NCBI GenBank assembly: GCA_018659585.1 | Contig: JABJMC010000028.1 | Location: forward strand, 1-64,000 | Source: Candidatus Peregrinibacteria bacterium | Lineage (GTDB): Bacteria; Patescibacteriota; Gracilibacteria; UBA1369; UBA12473 | DNA length: 64,000 nt | Reading direction: 5' to 3' | Part shown: positions 43,061-52,186 of the stretch, one piece after another | Numbering within the stretch: position 1 is the stretch's first letter | Layout of the letters: every line of letters begins with the position of its first letter | Notes under the pieces: generated by a model | What the model saw: only the letters and a program-made list of their open reading frames with translations | Told to the model about the DNA's origin: nothing | The model's database searches: none | Translations under genes and position numbers: made by a program

Positions 43061-43212
43061 ACGATACAATGCTAGTCGAATTTCATAACGAAGATACCTC
43101 AATTCTCTTTGGATCACCACCAAATTCCCTTGCCTGTTTAAAAAATGCCTCGCGCAACCTCCCAACGTAAAAAACACAACCTTCGACAAAAGGACTAGCT
43201 CTCCCTTGGAAA

Positions 43213-43917
43213 ATGTCTGACTTGATTCAGATGTTTATGTTGACCGTGGCTTCCATGACCATAGTTTTATCCCTTTCGGAATATGTTTTTGGAGAATTTG
43301 GAGTGTGGGGGCATTGGAGGGAGGAGACTATTACGGGAATTTTGTACGCGGCGCAGACCATGACTTTATTGGTGCCACTATTCATTTTTACCAAACTTAA
43401 GTATAAGAATGAATGGAATACTTTCGGATTTCATAAGGTTAAAATCCTTACGATTTTAAAAAGAATTGCTCAAGGTTATCTTTTCTATTATTTGGCTAGT
43501 GCGATCTTTTTGCAGATCAAAATGAGTTTCCAGACTGAGATTCCTGGTTACGGTGAACAAGCCTCACATATCCCTTTATTCGGAGGGACTGATGCTGGGG
43601 TTATTTTAGGAGGAGTAATTATTGTGCTGATTGCACCGCTAGTTGAAGAATTGTTTTTCCGAGGTTATATTCACCAAGTTTTAAAAAAATACACCAATGT
43701 TTTGGGGGGAAGTATTGGGTCAGCCTTGATTTTTACCTTGTTTCACTTTGAATTTCAGGTCTTTATTCCAATTTTTATTCTAGGATTAGTATTAAGTTGG
43801 CTTTTTGAAAGAACCGGTTCAATCTGGACTCCGATTTGTTTTCACATGTTAAACAATGGTTTAGCCTTTTTGATTGAAGTGGCCATATTTTATGAATGGA
43901 TTCAGACTTCACTTTAA
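43213..43917 (+). CDS. CPBP-family intramembrane metalloprotease
   Basis: A 234-aa protein with about six transmembrane helices. The Abi/CAAX-protease motifs are EELFFRGYI (catalytic Glu-Glu-x3-Arg), FTLFHF (His) and CFHMLNN (His/Asn). Family members cleave membrane-embedded substrates; in bacteria they act in bacteriocin immunity or protein processing. The substrate is unknown. It is divergent from ruvB and followed immediately by the tRNA-Arg promoter. Confidence 0.9.
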   Translation: MSDLIQMFMLTVASMTIVLSLSEYVFGEFGVWGHWREETITGILYAAQTMTLLVPLFIFTKLKYKNEWNTFGFHKVKILTILKRIAQGYLFYYLASAIFLQIKMSFQTEIPGYGEQASHIPLFGGTDAGVILGGVIIVLIAPLVEELFFRGYIHQVLKKYTNVLGGSIGSALIFTLFHFEFQVFIPIFILGLVLSWLFERTGSIWTPICFHMLNNGLAFLIEVAIFYEWIQTSL

Positions 43918-43936
43918 AAGAACCCTTCAGTATACT
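43908..43936 (+). promoter_or_regulatory. Promoter of tRNA-Arg
   Basis: TTCACT (43908-43913), a 17-nt spacer and TATACT (43931-43936) end 13 nt before the tRNA. Confidence 0.65.
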
Positions 43937-43949
43937 GTTCACAAATTGT

Positions 43950-44026
43950 GCCCCGGTAGCTCAGCTGGATAGAGCGGCGGCCTTCTAAGCCGTAGGTCAC
44001 AGGTTCGAATCCTGTCCGGGGTGCCA
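43950..44026 (+). tRNA. tRNA-Arg (TCT)
   Basis: A complete cloverleaf: acceptor GCCCCGG/CCGGGGT (one G-U), D-arm GCTC/GAGC, anticodon loop CTTCTAA with anticodon TCT, and T-arm ACAGG-TTCGAAT-CCTGT. Discriminator G and CCA are encoded. It reads AGA/AGG codons. Confidence 0.96.
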
Positions 44027-44042
44027 TTCAAAATTATGAATA

Positions 44043-44933
44043 TTATTCAGATTCATATTTTTTCGCCCGTTCTAGTGCATATTCTTGTCTTTCCTGTTCC
44101 CGCCTTTGTTCATCTTGCTTTTTGTCTGCTACTTTTTCTTCCTTCATCTGTATCTCAGTTTTTTTAAACTGATGATTCAACATTGCTGTTACAGCGGCCA
44201 TCACCTCATCAGGACAACCGATTTCAGAAAGAACCGCTAAATCTGGTCCACGGTCAAAAAACAAAGAGGAATCTTTATAAACAACGGAGCCCTTCTCAAA
44301 CTGGAAAGGCTCATCTTTATAATCTTCATGAGGCTGAGTATAACCAGTACTGCTTAACCCAAGTAGCCTCACATGAACATCTTGATATTGCTTCATCCGA
44401 CGAAAAGCATAATCAAAAGCAATCGCTGCTCTAACAGCTTCATCCAAATTATCAAACTCACCTCCTTGCACACCCCTAAGATTCGAATGATGATCTAATC
44501 CATTCATGGAAACAGAGTAACTATCGGGGTTGGTACGTCTCACTTTGGCATATTGTAGGATTATCTGATTATCGCTAATTTCGAAACGGAAGCGAGAAGC
44601 CTGTGTAAATACATCATGTTCAGGGTCAGGTGTCTCAAAATACATAACTTCGGACGGCATAGCGCCGATAATTAGTCTTGCCTGATTTGTTTCGTTCTCA
44701 TCGAAATTAAGCAATTCTTGATCTATTGATTCCAATTGAGCTGCATCAGTCATCTGGCTTTCATCTTCACCAGATCGAGCAGAACGGAGCGATTCAGCCC
44801 GCACTTCGCCATCAATTGCATCAGCAGTAGGCTCTAGGATTTCACCAGATGAATCACTAGGGGAACTAGCTGGCACTTCTGCTTTTAGAAAAATAAAACG
44901 ATCTTCAGAGAAGAAAAATTGTGAAATTTTCAT
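44043..44933 (-). CDS. Hypothetical protein with charged C-terminal helix
   Basis: A 296-aa protein that I do not recognise. The first ~85 residues are Ser/Glu/Ala-rich and probably disordered. A mixed domain (about 90-230) contains NQARLIIGAMPSEVMYF, DNQIILQYAKVRR and AVRAAIAFDYAFRRM. The C-terminal ~45 residues form a highly charged coiled coil (EEKVADKKQDEQRREQERQEY). It has no signal peptide. It stands alone between tRNA-Arg and the divergent purT gene. Confidence 0.65.
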   Translation of the reverse strand: MKISQFFFSEDRFIFLKAEVPASSPSDSSGEILEPTADAIDGEVRAESLRSARSGEDESQMTDAAQLESIDQELLNFDENETNQARLIIGAMPSEVMYFETPDPEHDVFTQASRFRFEISDNQIILQYAKVRRTNPDSYSVSMNGLDHHSNLRGVQGGEFDNLDEAVRAAIAFDYAFRRMKQYQDVHVRLLGLSSTGYTQPHEDYKDEPFQFEKGSVVYKDSSLFFDRGPDLAVLSEIGCPDEVMAAVTAMLNHQFKKTEIQMKEEKVADKKQDEQRREQERQEYALERAKKYESE

Positions 44934-45025
44934 GATTTTTATTTAAATTAAGATTTTCATATAATTATAGCATTTTTAGAGAATGATGTCAAAGCGCATC
45001 ACAGCTAGCAGCATAAGATCAAAAA

Positions 45026-45054
45026 TAGACGCCTCCTTTAATTTCCTTTATCAT
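45026..45054 (+). promoter_or_regulatory. Possible promoter of purT
   Basis: TAGACG (45026-45031), a 17-nt spacer and TATCAT (45049-45054), with a leader of about 25 nt to the purT ATG. Confidence 0.5.
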
Positions 45055-45085
45055 TCGGGCGTTATTTAGCCCTAATTTTTCTAAA

Positions 45086-46255
45086 ATGTTTAAAAAAATA
45101 ATGCTCCTTGGTTCTGGTGAACTTGGTAAGGAATTTGTAATTTCCGCCCAACGTCTTGGCCAATATGTAATTGCTGTAGATTCTTATGATAACGCTCCAG
45201 CCATGCAGGTGGCAGACACGCGTGAGGTTATTGATATGCTAGATGGAGAAGCTCTTGATGCTATTGTCGCCAAACACCAACCAGATCTCATTGTCCCCGA
45301 AATCGAAGCTATTCGCACCGAGCGTTTTTATGACTACGAAAAACAAGGAATTCAGGTTGTACCCAGTGCCAAAGCCGCCAATTTCACCATGAATCGTAAG
45401 GCAATTCGAGATTTAGCAGCAAAGGATTTAGGTCTTAAAACCGCTAAATATCGTTACGCCACCTCTTTAGAAGAAATGAAAGCAGCGGTCGAAGAGATTG
45501 GCATTCCTTGTGTTGTTAAACCTCTTATGTCCTCCTCTGGAAAAGGTCAATCAACCATCAAAACAGAAGAAGACATCGAAAAATCATGGAATATGGCCAC
45601 GACCAAAAGTCGCGGAGATTTAAACGAAGTAATTATCGAGGAATTTATTAATTTTAGAACCGAAATCACTTTACTTACCGTAACCCAAAAGAATGGGAAA
45701 ACCTTGTTCTGCCCACCAATTGGCCATCGCCAAGAAAGAGGGGACTATCAGGAAAGTTGGCAGCCATCCGGGGTAACTCCAGAGGAATTAGCCGAAGCCG
45801 AACGTATGGCCGACCTTGTCACCAAAGAACTAACTGGAGCCGGACTCTGGGGAGTAGAATTTTTTATGGGGGATGAGGGAGTCGTTTTTTCCGAACTATC
45901 ACCTCGTCCGCATGATACGGGCATGGTTACCCTTGGAAACACTCAAAATTTCAATGAATTTGAACTACATTTAAGAGCTGTTTTAGGTCTCCCAATCGAG
46001 GAAATCACCTTGGAACAAGCTGGCGCTAGTGCTGTTATTTTAGCCCCTGGAGATAGTGCCAAACAAAACCCTATTTATTCTGGATTAGAGGAGACTGCAA
46101 CTATTCCTAAATCTGATGTTCGGATCTTTGGGAAACCAGAAACACGCCCTTTTAGACGAATGGGTGTAGCTGTAGCTTTTGACAAACCTGGGACTGACAT
46201 GCAAAGCCTCCGCGATCGCGCTAAGGAAGTGGCTGATAAGGTAAAAGTGAGTTAA
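45086..46255 (+). CDS. purT: Formate-dependent phosphoribosylglycinamide formyltransferase
   Basis: A 389-aa ATP-grasp enzyme of usual length. Features: N-terminal [34 protein letters not shown] (ATP binding), [31 protein letters not shown] (metal ligands) and [17 protein letters not shown]. It makes formyl-GAR from GAR, formate and ATP in purine synthesis. No other purine gene is near, so it may support scavenging from imported GAR-like intermediates or be part of a scattered pathway. It is convergent with the caspase-like gene, 6 nt apart. Confidence 0.95.
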   Translation: MFKKIMLLGSGELGKEFVISAQRLGQYVIAVDSYDNAPAMQVADTREVIDMLDGEALDAIVAKHQPDLIVPEIEAIRTERFYDYEKQGIQVVPSAKAANFTMNRKAIRDLAAKDLGLKTAKYRYATSLEEMKAAVEEIGIPCVVKPLMSSSGKGQSTIKTEEDIEKSWNMATTKSRGDLNEVIIEEFINFRTEITLLTVTQKNGKTLFCPPIGHRQERGDYQESWQPSGVTPEELAEAERMADLVTKELTGAGLWGVEFFMGDEGVVFSELSPRPHDTGMVTLGNTQNFNEFELHLRAVLGLPIEEITLEQAGASAVILAPGDSAKQNPIYSGLEETATIPKSDVRIFGKPETRPFRRMGVAVAFDKPGTDMQSLRDRAKEVADKVKVS

Positions 46256-46261
46256 TTCACG

Positions 46262-48595
46262 CTAACCTACATTAGAAGTTGATTCCACTTCATCATCCCC
46301 AAACTCATTTTTCGCCAATTGCTTGTACCCTTCTGCGGTCGGAGCATACAAAGAAGGATTAGTAGCACGATATTTGCTAGGCTTCCATAAATCACCCAAG
46401 ACAGCTCGCCTCTCTTCATCCATATGCATTACTTGATCAAATAGTAGGCTGTTTGTCTCAGATTCACGAAAAGAATAACCCATCTGCCCATATTCAGATT
46501 CACCAATAGCAATCGGCATTTGATAGTTATAGGCTGCTAATTGATCATAGACATTTCGTAAAAAATCATGATTATAACAGCAATCAAAGATAAGAATATC
46601 TTGCGCCACTGCCTCTTTTCCAAAACTTCTACAACGTTGAATTAATGCATTTGCCAGCTCTGTAGGAGAAATGCAGGTGTCTGAATAATTACTATTTTGT
46701 ATTTCACCATCTTCAATTGTCCCATCAGAAAAATACAATCCATTAGGACTCCCATGACCCTGAAAAATAAAAGTCATTGGACTAGGAGTTGTACGAATCG
46801 CCTGCAAAGTATCATCCATAGCTTTCTTGATTGATTCTTGAGTGTTTTCCGTGGCCTCAAATTCGTCGAATGCACAGCCAGCACCTTGTTGATCCTTTAA
46901 AACTTCTATTAGTTCCTTTCTACCAAATCGATCACTAAAAAAGTTCCACTGCTCAGAATGAGAAGCCATCACAATATTACGCCCATGGAAAATAGAGACA
47001 TCCTCATATTTAGAACGGGCTTTCGAAATAGCCTCATATTCCAATACAACACTGTCATAGGTCACTAATTCATTTTGCAAATACAAATTACGACAAATAT
47101 AAGAAGCCATATCAGCAAATTCCAAGTCTGTCATAGAGGGCAACCAGTCACGCTCAATAACATGAACTCTAGCCAAGGCCGGATCATTCATTAAAGCCTC
47201 GTCATCATGTTCTCCATCGTAAATCCTTCTCAGTTGACTCAAAATAAAATCACGTCTCTCAATTCCTTCAGATACTACAAGTCGAATTTCATCAGCGAAT
47301 GGTTCATTTTCATAAATATCAGGTGTTAAAAGTTGTGGCTCTAGCCTTGCCATGGCTCGAATTGCTTGTTCTCGGTAATCGGCGAGGTCTACGGGGTCAA
47401 AGAAACGATCAGTACTGTCAGCAGAGTATTTAAGGGCTACTTGCGGATGTCTTTCCAGTAAAGAATCATAGACAGCTTCTTGAATATAATCAGAATTAGG
47501 ATAGTGGTTTAAAGACAGGCTAAAATTAGATAAAAGAAGAATAGGTTCCTGGTCAGCGATAATTTCAAGAACTTGCTCTAATAATTCATCAGAGCCATTT
47601 TCCAATCTATCAATAACAAGCACCAGACGACTCAAAGAAGATTGACTAGCTAAACGATGAACCGCTGCTAAAACAACTTCATCACTATTAGGTAAAAGAG
47701 TGGCATATTTGTCATAATGGGTTATTAGAGTAATCGGGTGCTCATATAAGCATCTCTGCACGAATTCTTGTAAGAAAGCTAAAGCCTCAGGGTTATTTTC
47801 CCAGTATTTAAAATGATTCCAAATTTCTGCTAATAACTCCGGATTACTCGAAGAGACTAAATTTTTTAAAGCTTCCATAACATAAGGGCTCTCTCCAAAA
47901 TCAGGTACTTTATAGGAAATAAGCCTTAGAGCATCAAGTCCATTCTCTTTGGTAATTAATCCTTCAAAAAGCTGTTTTAACATTTCCTCACCATGTGGTT
48001 GTTCTAGCAAAAGAGGTATATATAAAATAACCATCTCATAGCTCTGTTGACCCATTAAGTATTCAAATGAAAATTGTAATTGCTGAGGAGTATAAAGAGC
48101 TCCTTCATACATTCGAGGGTCAACATAAAAGGGGGCTCCATCAAAATAATCAGGAGAGGCAGAATTATCGATAAAATACTCTCCCCAATAAGAGTTCTCA
48201 TTTTCAAGTAAATCAATTATTTCATCCAAAATTGCATTCTCCGCTGATATTTCCTCATCCATTAATTCTTCATTACATCCAAATTCATCTAAAATATCTG
48301 CAATAACAGATTCAATATTTATCTGCTCAGTTTCCCAAATCATTTCTTCAATTGACATCAACTCATCTTCATAACAAAGCAGTTTTTCTTCTAGAAAAGC
48401 ACTTGGGTCATCTAAGTAATCACAAAGCCTTGTTACAGTAGAACGAATATTCTGTTCGCCTTCATTGATAGCCGCCTCTACTTGGTTACTCCAATCTTCC
48501 TCAACCCTTTCATTACTTTTGTTTGTTTCATGAAGATCCACTGTCTCCACCAGGCCCTGATAAACCTCCTGCCTGTTAGCATCAAAGTCGTTCAT
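46262..48595 (-). CDS. Caspase-like (clan CD) peptidase with helical-repeat N-terminal region
   Basis: 777 aa from the chosen start at 48595, which overlaps the preceding gene by 14 nt; the track start at 48631 would overlap by 50 nt. About 1-560 is a long helical, HEAT/TPR-like solenoid with recurring Leu-rich helices (EEMLKQLFEGLI, SPYVMEALKNLV, SDEVVLAAVHRLA, DELLEQVLEIIADQ). The C-terminal domain has the clan-CD dyad: His in MTFIFQGHGSPNGLYF and Cys in DILIFDCCYNHDFL. Such CHAT/C14-type proteases act in bacterial immunity, regulated cleavage or cell death. It lies in an operon with a small protein and an M23/SLH wall protein. The activating signal and substrate are unknown. Confidence 0.85.
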   Translation of the reverse strand: MNDFDANRQEVYQGLVETVDLHETNKSNERVEEDWSNQVEAAINEGEQNIRSTVTRLCDYLDDPSAFLEEKLLCYEDELMSIEEMIWETEQINIESVIADILDEFGCNEELMDEEISAENAILDEIIDLLENENSYWGEYFIDNSASPDYFDGAPFYVDPRMYEGALYTPQQLQFSFEYLMGQQSYEMVILYIPLLLEQPHGEEMLKQLFEGLITKENGLDALRLISYKVPDFGESPYVMEALKNLVSSSNPELLAEIWNHFKYWENNPEALAFLQEFVQRCLYEHPITLITHYDKYATLLPNSDEVVLAAVHRLASQSSLSRLVLVIDRLENGSDELLEQVLEIIADQEPILLLSNFSLSLNHYPNSDYIQEAVYDSLLERHPQVALKYSADSTDRFFDPVDLADYREQAIRAMARLEPQLLTPDIYENEPFADEIRLVVSEGIERRDFILSQLRRIYDGEHDDEALMNDPALARVHVIERDWLPSMTDLEFADMASYICRNLYLQNELVTYDSVVLEYEAISKARSKYEDVSIFHGRNIVMASHSEQWNFFSDRFGRKELIEVLKDQQGAGCAFDEFEATENTQESIKKAMDDTLQAIRTTPSPMTFIFQGHGSPNGLYFSDGTIEDGEIQNSNYSDTCISPTELANALIQRCRSFGKEAVAQDILIFDCCYNHDFLRNVYDQLAAYNYQMPIAIGESEYGQMGYSFRESETNSLLFDQVMHMDEERRAVLGDLWKPSKYRATNPSLYAPTAEGYKQLAKNEFGDDEVESTSNVG

Positions 48596-48830
48596 CAATA
48601 TCGCTGTTAGATTCATTATGTTCCGCTTCATGTCGAATCTCCCGAATCATCTTTTTTTCTAAATCTTTAATTTTGTGGATTGCTTTTTGATGGGCGGACG
48701 GATTAAACGTCAGCGCCTTTTCTAATTTCTGTTTTTGTTCATCAGATAAACGAGGCCAAAAATATAATAACTTAGCTTTTAGCTTGGGATCTAAGTCTTT
48801 ATTTTGCTTAATTTTTTCCTTTAAATCCAT
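48582..48830 (-). CDS. Small charged helical protein upstream of the caspase-like gene
   Basis: An 82-aa protein. It is Lys/Glu-rich and all helical (DPKLKAKLLYFWPRLSDEQKQKLEKAL), ending in a His/Asn/Asp tail. No known motif is seen. It begins 12 nt after the SLH-protein end and its 3' end overlaps the caspase-like gene by 14 nt, so it is translated with it. An inhibitor, adaptor or activator role is possible by position only. Its stop is TGA. Confidence 0.7.
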   Translation of the reverse strand: MDLKEKIKQNKDLDPKLKAKLLYFWPRLSDEQKQKLEKALTFNPSAHQKAIHKIKDLEKKMIREIRHEAEHNESNSDIDERL

Positions 48831-48842
48831 GCTTGAATTTGT

Positions 48843-49793
48843 TTAATTAACCACCAATTCTGATGAATAATTTTCAGCACTATTTTGTTGAATAGCAATT
48901 ACTCGATAAATCATTTCAGCCACTTCACCACGGGTCATAGATTCTCCAACATCCAAAGTGTCAGAATCCCATGGCAAAATATTAGCCTGTTGACCAAACT
49001 GAGCGTAAGGAGCGTACCAATCAAGATAGTGAACATCCTCAAACGGATTTCCAATCACTACAGGATCAACATCCACACCCAAGGCTAAACTCAAGATTTT
49101 AATAGCCTCAACTCGATTCACAGAATCACCAGGTCTAAACATGCCTGTATTCCCATCTCCTTGAACAATTCCTTCTTGTTGGGCCGTAGCCACGTATGGG
49201 GCATACCAAGCAGTTGAGTCAGTATCCGGGAAATCCAAATTAGAACCAGCTATTAGCTCCTTCATAAAGGCCTCATACATCATTTTTAAAATTTCGACTC
49301 TAGAAACCGCTTCATCAGATCTAAAAGTATGATCTTCATACCCTTGAACAACACCTAAAGCTTTCAAATAAGCAATCGCACTGTAATAAGGATCATCAGC
49401 CTCTAAATCAACAAACAAGGTTGGCATTAATTCAGTACTAACTCCAGCAATTTCCTCACCACTATAAACCCGCAAAGTAATAGATTCATCAGATAAAGGA
49501 GTGAATTCTAAAGTAGCCATCCCATCCTCAAAATCATTCTCAGTTAAGGCATGACGAGAGAAAAATCCGTCTCCAGTAAGCACTTCGAACTGAATTGGCT
49601 CTGGAAGCTCAAAAGAGGGGAGTCGCTCCAAATCTTCATTTAAAGCCACAATTACAATTGGTTCTGCTTCACCCAAATAAAATTCACCATCAGTCTCAAT
49701 AGCCAAAGAATCAAGTGGTTTTAATTGTCCGGTTACCGCAATTTCATCCGTAGTGTAGGTGTCTTCTAAATAATCAAAGCTTAAGGTAGCAAC
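48843..49793 (-). CDS. C-terminal part (three SLH domains) of the frameshifted M23/SLH protein
   Basis: The track ORF (287 aa from 49706) begins at an internal TTG. The open frame continues without a stop to about 49793, where it meets the M23 gene one base out of frame. It contains a beta-sandwich region (about 10-95 of the ORF) followed by three SLH repeats (YYSAIAYLKALGVVQGYEDHTFRSDEAVSRVE; WYAPYVATAQQEGIVQGDGNTGMFRPGDSVNRVE; WYAPYAQFGQQANILP...MTRGEVAEMIYRV). These bind wall polymer. I read it as the missing anchor of the peptidase rather than a separate gene. Confidence 0.78.
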   Translation of the reverse strand, partial: VATLSFDYLEDTYTTDEIAVTGQLKPLDSLAIETDGEFYLGEAEPIVIVALNEDLERLPSFELPEPIQFEVLTGDGFFSRHALTENDFEDGMATLEFTPLSDESITLRVYSGEEIAGVSTELMPTLFVDLEADDPYYSAIAYLKALGVVQGYEDHTFRSDEAVSRVEILKMMYEAFMKELIAGSNLDFPDTDSTAWYAPYVATAQQEGIVQGDGNTGMFRPGDSVNRVEAIKILSLALGVDVDPVVIGNPFEDVHYLDWYAPYAQFGQQANILPWDSDTLDVGESMTRGEVAEMIYRVIAIQQNSAENYSSELVVN

Positions 49794-51070
49794 CCAGTTG
49801 CCACAGTTTCAACTTCAATACTTACATAACCTTTCGTAAAATCTTCACCAGTCAAAATTTCTGTTGTAGAAAGAATCTCAGCATCAGAAACTGTAACCAC
49901 AATATCTTCTTCTAATTCAGGGCTTAAAATATATTCACCGCGCTCATCCACGAGCGAAATTTTGAGTAATTGAGAAATCCCATCTTCCATGTAAGGATTA
50001 AAATCAAATTCCATGTGATCAAAAACTGGACCAACTTCTTCAACAATTTCTTCCTCAGTAATAACATCAGTAGTTTCTACATCAATTACAACATCTTCAG
50101 CGTCTTCTTCCTCAACAACCTCTTCTTCGATAATTTCTTCTTCCGTAGAAGCCTCATCTACACTGCTTAAAATAATTTCTGTATCAACATCTAAATAATT
50201 CTGAACATAATCCATAGGGTGAGTAGTGTTGGTATAAACTTTATCTAGTCCCACACCTTGGTTTACAGCCTCGAAAAAGCCACCAACCGCATTGGCCTCA
50301 GCTGTAGTAAATGGCCAGTACAAGTGCCAAGGAGCAGCAGCAGTATCAATTTGAAAATGAAGATGAGGAGTGGTAGCAGTACCAGTATCACCAATCGTTC
50401 CAATTTGCTGACCTTTAGTTACAACATCACCTTCGTTAACATTAACTGAATCTAAGTGAGCGTAACCCGAAAATAAAGTAGTTCCAACACTAGAATTTTC
50501 TGGTGAAGGCACATTGTTATGACGAATAACTACCAAATTACCAAACCCATAACTCGAATAACTAACTCGCTCTACATATCCATTCATAATCGAATAAGTT
50601 GGAGTACCAGTTAAAGCCTTAATATCCACAGCTGGATGACTTCCAATGCCTTCAATTCCATCCAATCGATAAGTCCCAGCATAAACTACTGGGTAAGTAT
50701 TTTGCATAACTCTTGTGTAATCATCTTCAACATCACCCCAGGTCAAATCATTAACACTCAAACGACTAGTATCATAAGAAGGAATATCTAATAATTTCTC
50801 CGCTGGGAAAGATCCAAACAGCATATCTTGTTCATCGCCAGTAGTATTTAACCAGTCAGGAACATTCTGAACTGGATAAACTGTCCCATCAAAAGTCGCG
50901 TGTTCCGGAATCGTCAGCACACTAAGTTGTAAATGTTGAGCATTATCTTTAACCGCCGCGGTCGCAAACATCAGCAAAACCATAATTACGGCCCAGCCGC
51001 GTTTATGATCTTTCCAAAGGCGCTTTGTTTGGACGTGAGGGTGGTCCTTGTGAAGGTTTTGTTCGACCAT
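49781..51070 (-). CDS. Cell-wall peptidase, M23 (LytM-type), cut short by a frameshift
   Basis: A 429-aa protein. A non-cleaved signal anchor (about 27-42) follows a basic cytoplasmic stretch. The M23 domain (about 115-270) has the zinc motifs HPAVDIKA (HxxxD) and TPHLHFQI (HxH) and should cut peptidoglycan peptides. An acidic Glu/Val linker (about 305-350) and beta region follow. The ORF ends at TAA (49783-49781) a few codons after a GGG run (49793-49795). One added base there fuses it in frame to the three SLH domains downstream. Its promoter and leader resemble those of the 3D-protein gene. Confidence 0.85.
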   Translation of the reverse strand: MVEQNLHKDHPHVQTKRLWKDHKRGWAVIMVLLMFATAAVKDNAQHLQLSVLTIPEHATFDGTVYPVQNVPDWLNTTGDEQDMLFGSFPAEKLLDIPSYDTSRLSVNDLTWGDVEDDYTRVMQNTYPVVYAGTYRLDGIEGIGSHPAVDIKALTGTPTYSIMNGYVERVSYSSYGFGNLVVIRHNNVPSPENSSVGTTLFSGYAHLDSVNVNEGDVVTKGQQIGTIGDTGTATTPHLHFQIDTAAAPWHLYWPFTTAEANAVGGFFEAVNQGVGLDKVYTNTTHPMDYVQNYLDVDTEIILSSVDEASTEEEIIEEEVVEEEDAEDVVIDVETTDVITEEEIVEEVGPVFDHMEFDFNPYMEDGISQLLKISLVDERGEYILSPELEEDIVVTVSDAEILSTTEILTGEDFTKGYVSIEVETVATGLLP

Positions 51071-51106
51071 TTTTAATTTGTTTTAGTTTTGATTTTTAAT
51101 CAATAG

Positions 51107-51135
51107 AGTATACCAATTTCTCCTTTAAAAATCAA
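51107..51135 (-). promoter_or_regulatory. Promoter of the M23/SLH gene
   Basis: Minus strand: TTGATT (51130-51135), a 17-nt spacer and TATACT (51107-51112). The leader contains TTGATT-AAA-AATCAA followed by AAAACTAAAACAAA, as in the 3D-protein gene. Confidence 0.7.
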
Positions 51136-51158
51136 GAGGAGTAGGGCAGAATAGAAGT

Positions 51159-51584
51159 ATGGAACGGATAACCTTATCTCCAGAAGAAACATTGACACTT
51201 GGTGGAAAGATTTTGCAGGAGTTCCCCAATCACCAGGTGATCTGCTTAATTGGACCACTAGGAAGTGGTAAAACTTGCTTTGCAAAAGGAGTAGGAGAAG
51301 GCTTAGGACTCGACCACCGAAAGATAAAAAGCCCCACTTTTACCACGGTTTTTGAACATTCCGGAGAACATCAAAAATTAGTGCATTGCGATTTTTATCG
51401 TTACGAAAAACCACAAGATTTAGATTTAGCTTGGTGGGATGAAATTACGGAAAATCCAAACCAAATTATGGTTATTGAATGGGCAGACCGCATTCAGCCA
51501 TATTTACCCACACCTCGACTAGAAATTGTCTTTAAAGATTTAGGAAACAACCAGCGAAAACTCAAATTAACCCCTTTTTCATGA
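51159..51584 (+). CDS. tsaE: tRNA threonylcarbamoyladenosine synthesis ATPase TsaE
   Basis: A 141-aa protein with the TsaE/YjeE signature: GPLGSGKTCFAKGVGEGLG (P-loop), SPTFTTVFEH and the HCDFYRY...WWDEI and VIEWADRI segments. It works with TsaB and TsaD in t6A37 modification of ANN-decoding tRNAs; those partners are not in this window. The next gene overlaps it by 4 nt (ATGA). Confidence 0.94.
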   Translation: MERITLSPEETLTLGGKILQEFPNHQVICLIGPLGSGKTCFAKGVGEGLGLDHRKIKSPTFTTVFEHSGEHQKLVHCDFYRYEKPQDLDLAWWDEITENPNQIMVIEWADRIQPYLPTPRLEIVFKDLGNNQRKLKLTPFS

Positions 51585-52186
51585 TTTCAGAGCAGGGTAT
51601 AAAGCAGCTTTATGATGAATTTCATACTCCACTACATGTCCGAGCACATTGCTTACAAGTAGCTCGTATTGGACAGCTATTAGGAGAAAAACTAATTGAA
51701 AAAGGTCTGGAAGTTGATTTAAAACTAGTTTGGCTGGCTGGCCTGGCCCATGACTTTATTAGAATTATTGATTTTAAAGACGTCCCAGCTGATTTGGGCA
51801 CCCAAGAGGACCAAATTGTTTGGGGAAAGCTAAGAAGCACCTACAAAGGTCATCACGCTGATGTTGGAGCTCAAATACTAGAGGAAATGGGGGAGTCTAC
51901 GCTGGCTCAAATCGTCCAAAAGCATAAATACTGTGCAATTTTAAATAATCCGCCCCAAACTTGGGAGGAAAAGATCATCTATTACGCTGATAAACGAGTT
52001 ACTCATAATGATATAGTTGATCTGCAAGAACGATTAAATGAGGGATATGAACGAAATTTTGCAAATCAACCCATAACCGAAGAAGAGAAAGAAAGGCGCC
52101 AAGCAATCATTGCTTTAGAAAAAGAAATATTCGACCAAATAGACCTCACTCCCGAAGACGTCCGAATTGCCCTAGGCGAAGACTAA
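51581..52186 (+). CDS. HD-domain metal-dependent phosphohydrolase
   Basis: A 201-aa protein. The HD pattern is clear: H (PLHVRAHC), HD in LAGLAHDFIRI, a later His (GHHADVG) and D (YYADKRVTHND). HD enzymes hydrolyse nucleotides or phosphoesters. The sequence resembles the YqeK/cyanamide-hydratase-like size class, but the substrate is not readable. It is translationally coupled to tsaE. Its stop overlaps the convergent 3D-protein stop (CTAA). Confidence 0.85.
   Translation: MISEQGIKQLYDEFHTPLHVRAHCLQVARIGQLLGEKLIEKGLEVDLKLVWLAGLAHDFIRIIDFKDVPADLGTQEDQIVWGKLRSTYKGHHADVGAQILEEMGESTLAQIVQKHKYCAILNNPPQTWEEKIIYYADKRVTHNDIVDLQERLNEGYERNFANQPITEEEKERRQAIIALEKEIFDQIDLTPEDVRIALGED

Noticed and set aside
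43061-43189. N-terminal 43-aa extension of RuvB in the ORF track
   Set aside because: The residues do not resemble RuvB and extend nearly to the divergent gene. The ATG at 43060 gives the normal length.
48843-49706. SLH ORF as an independent gene starting at 49706
   Set aside because: The called start is an internal TTG, the frame is open upstream up to the M23 gene, and a single base restores one continuous protein.
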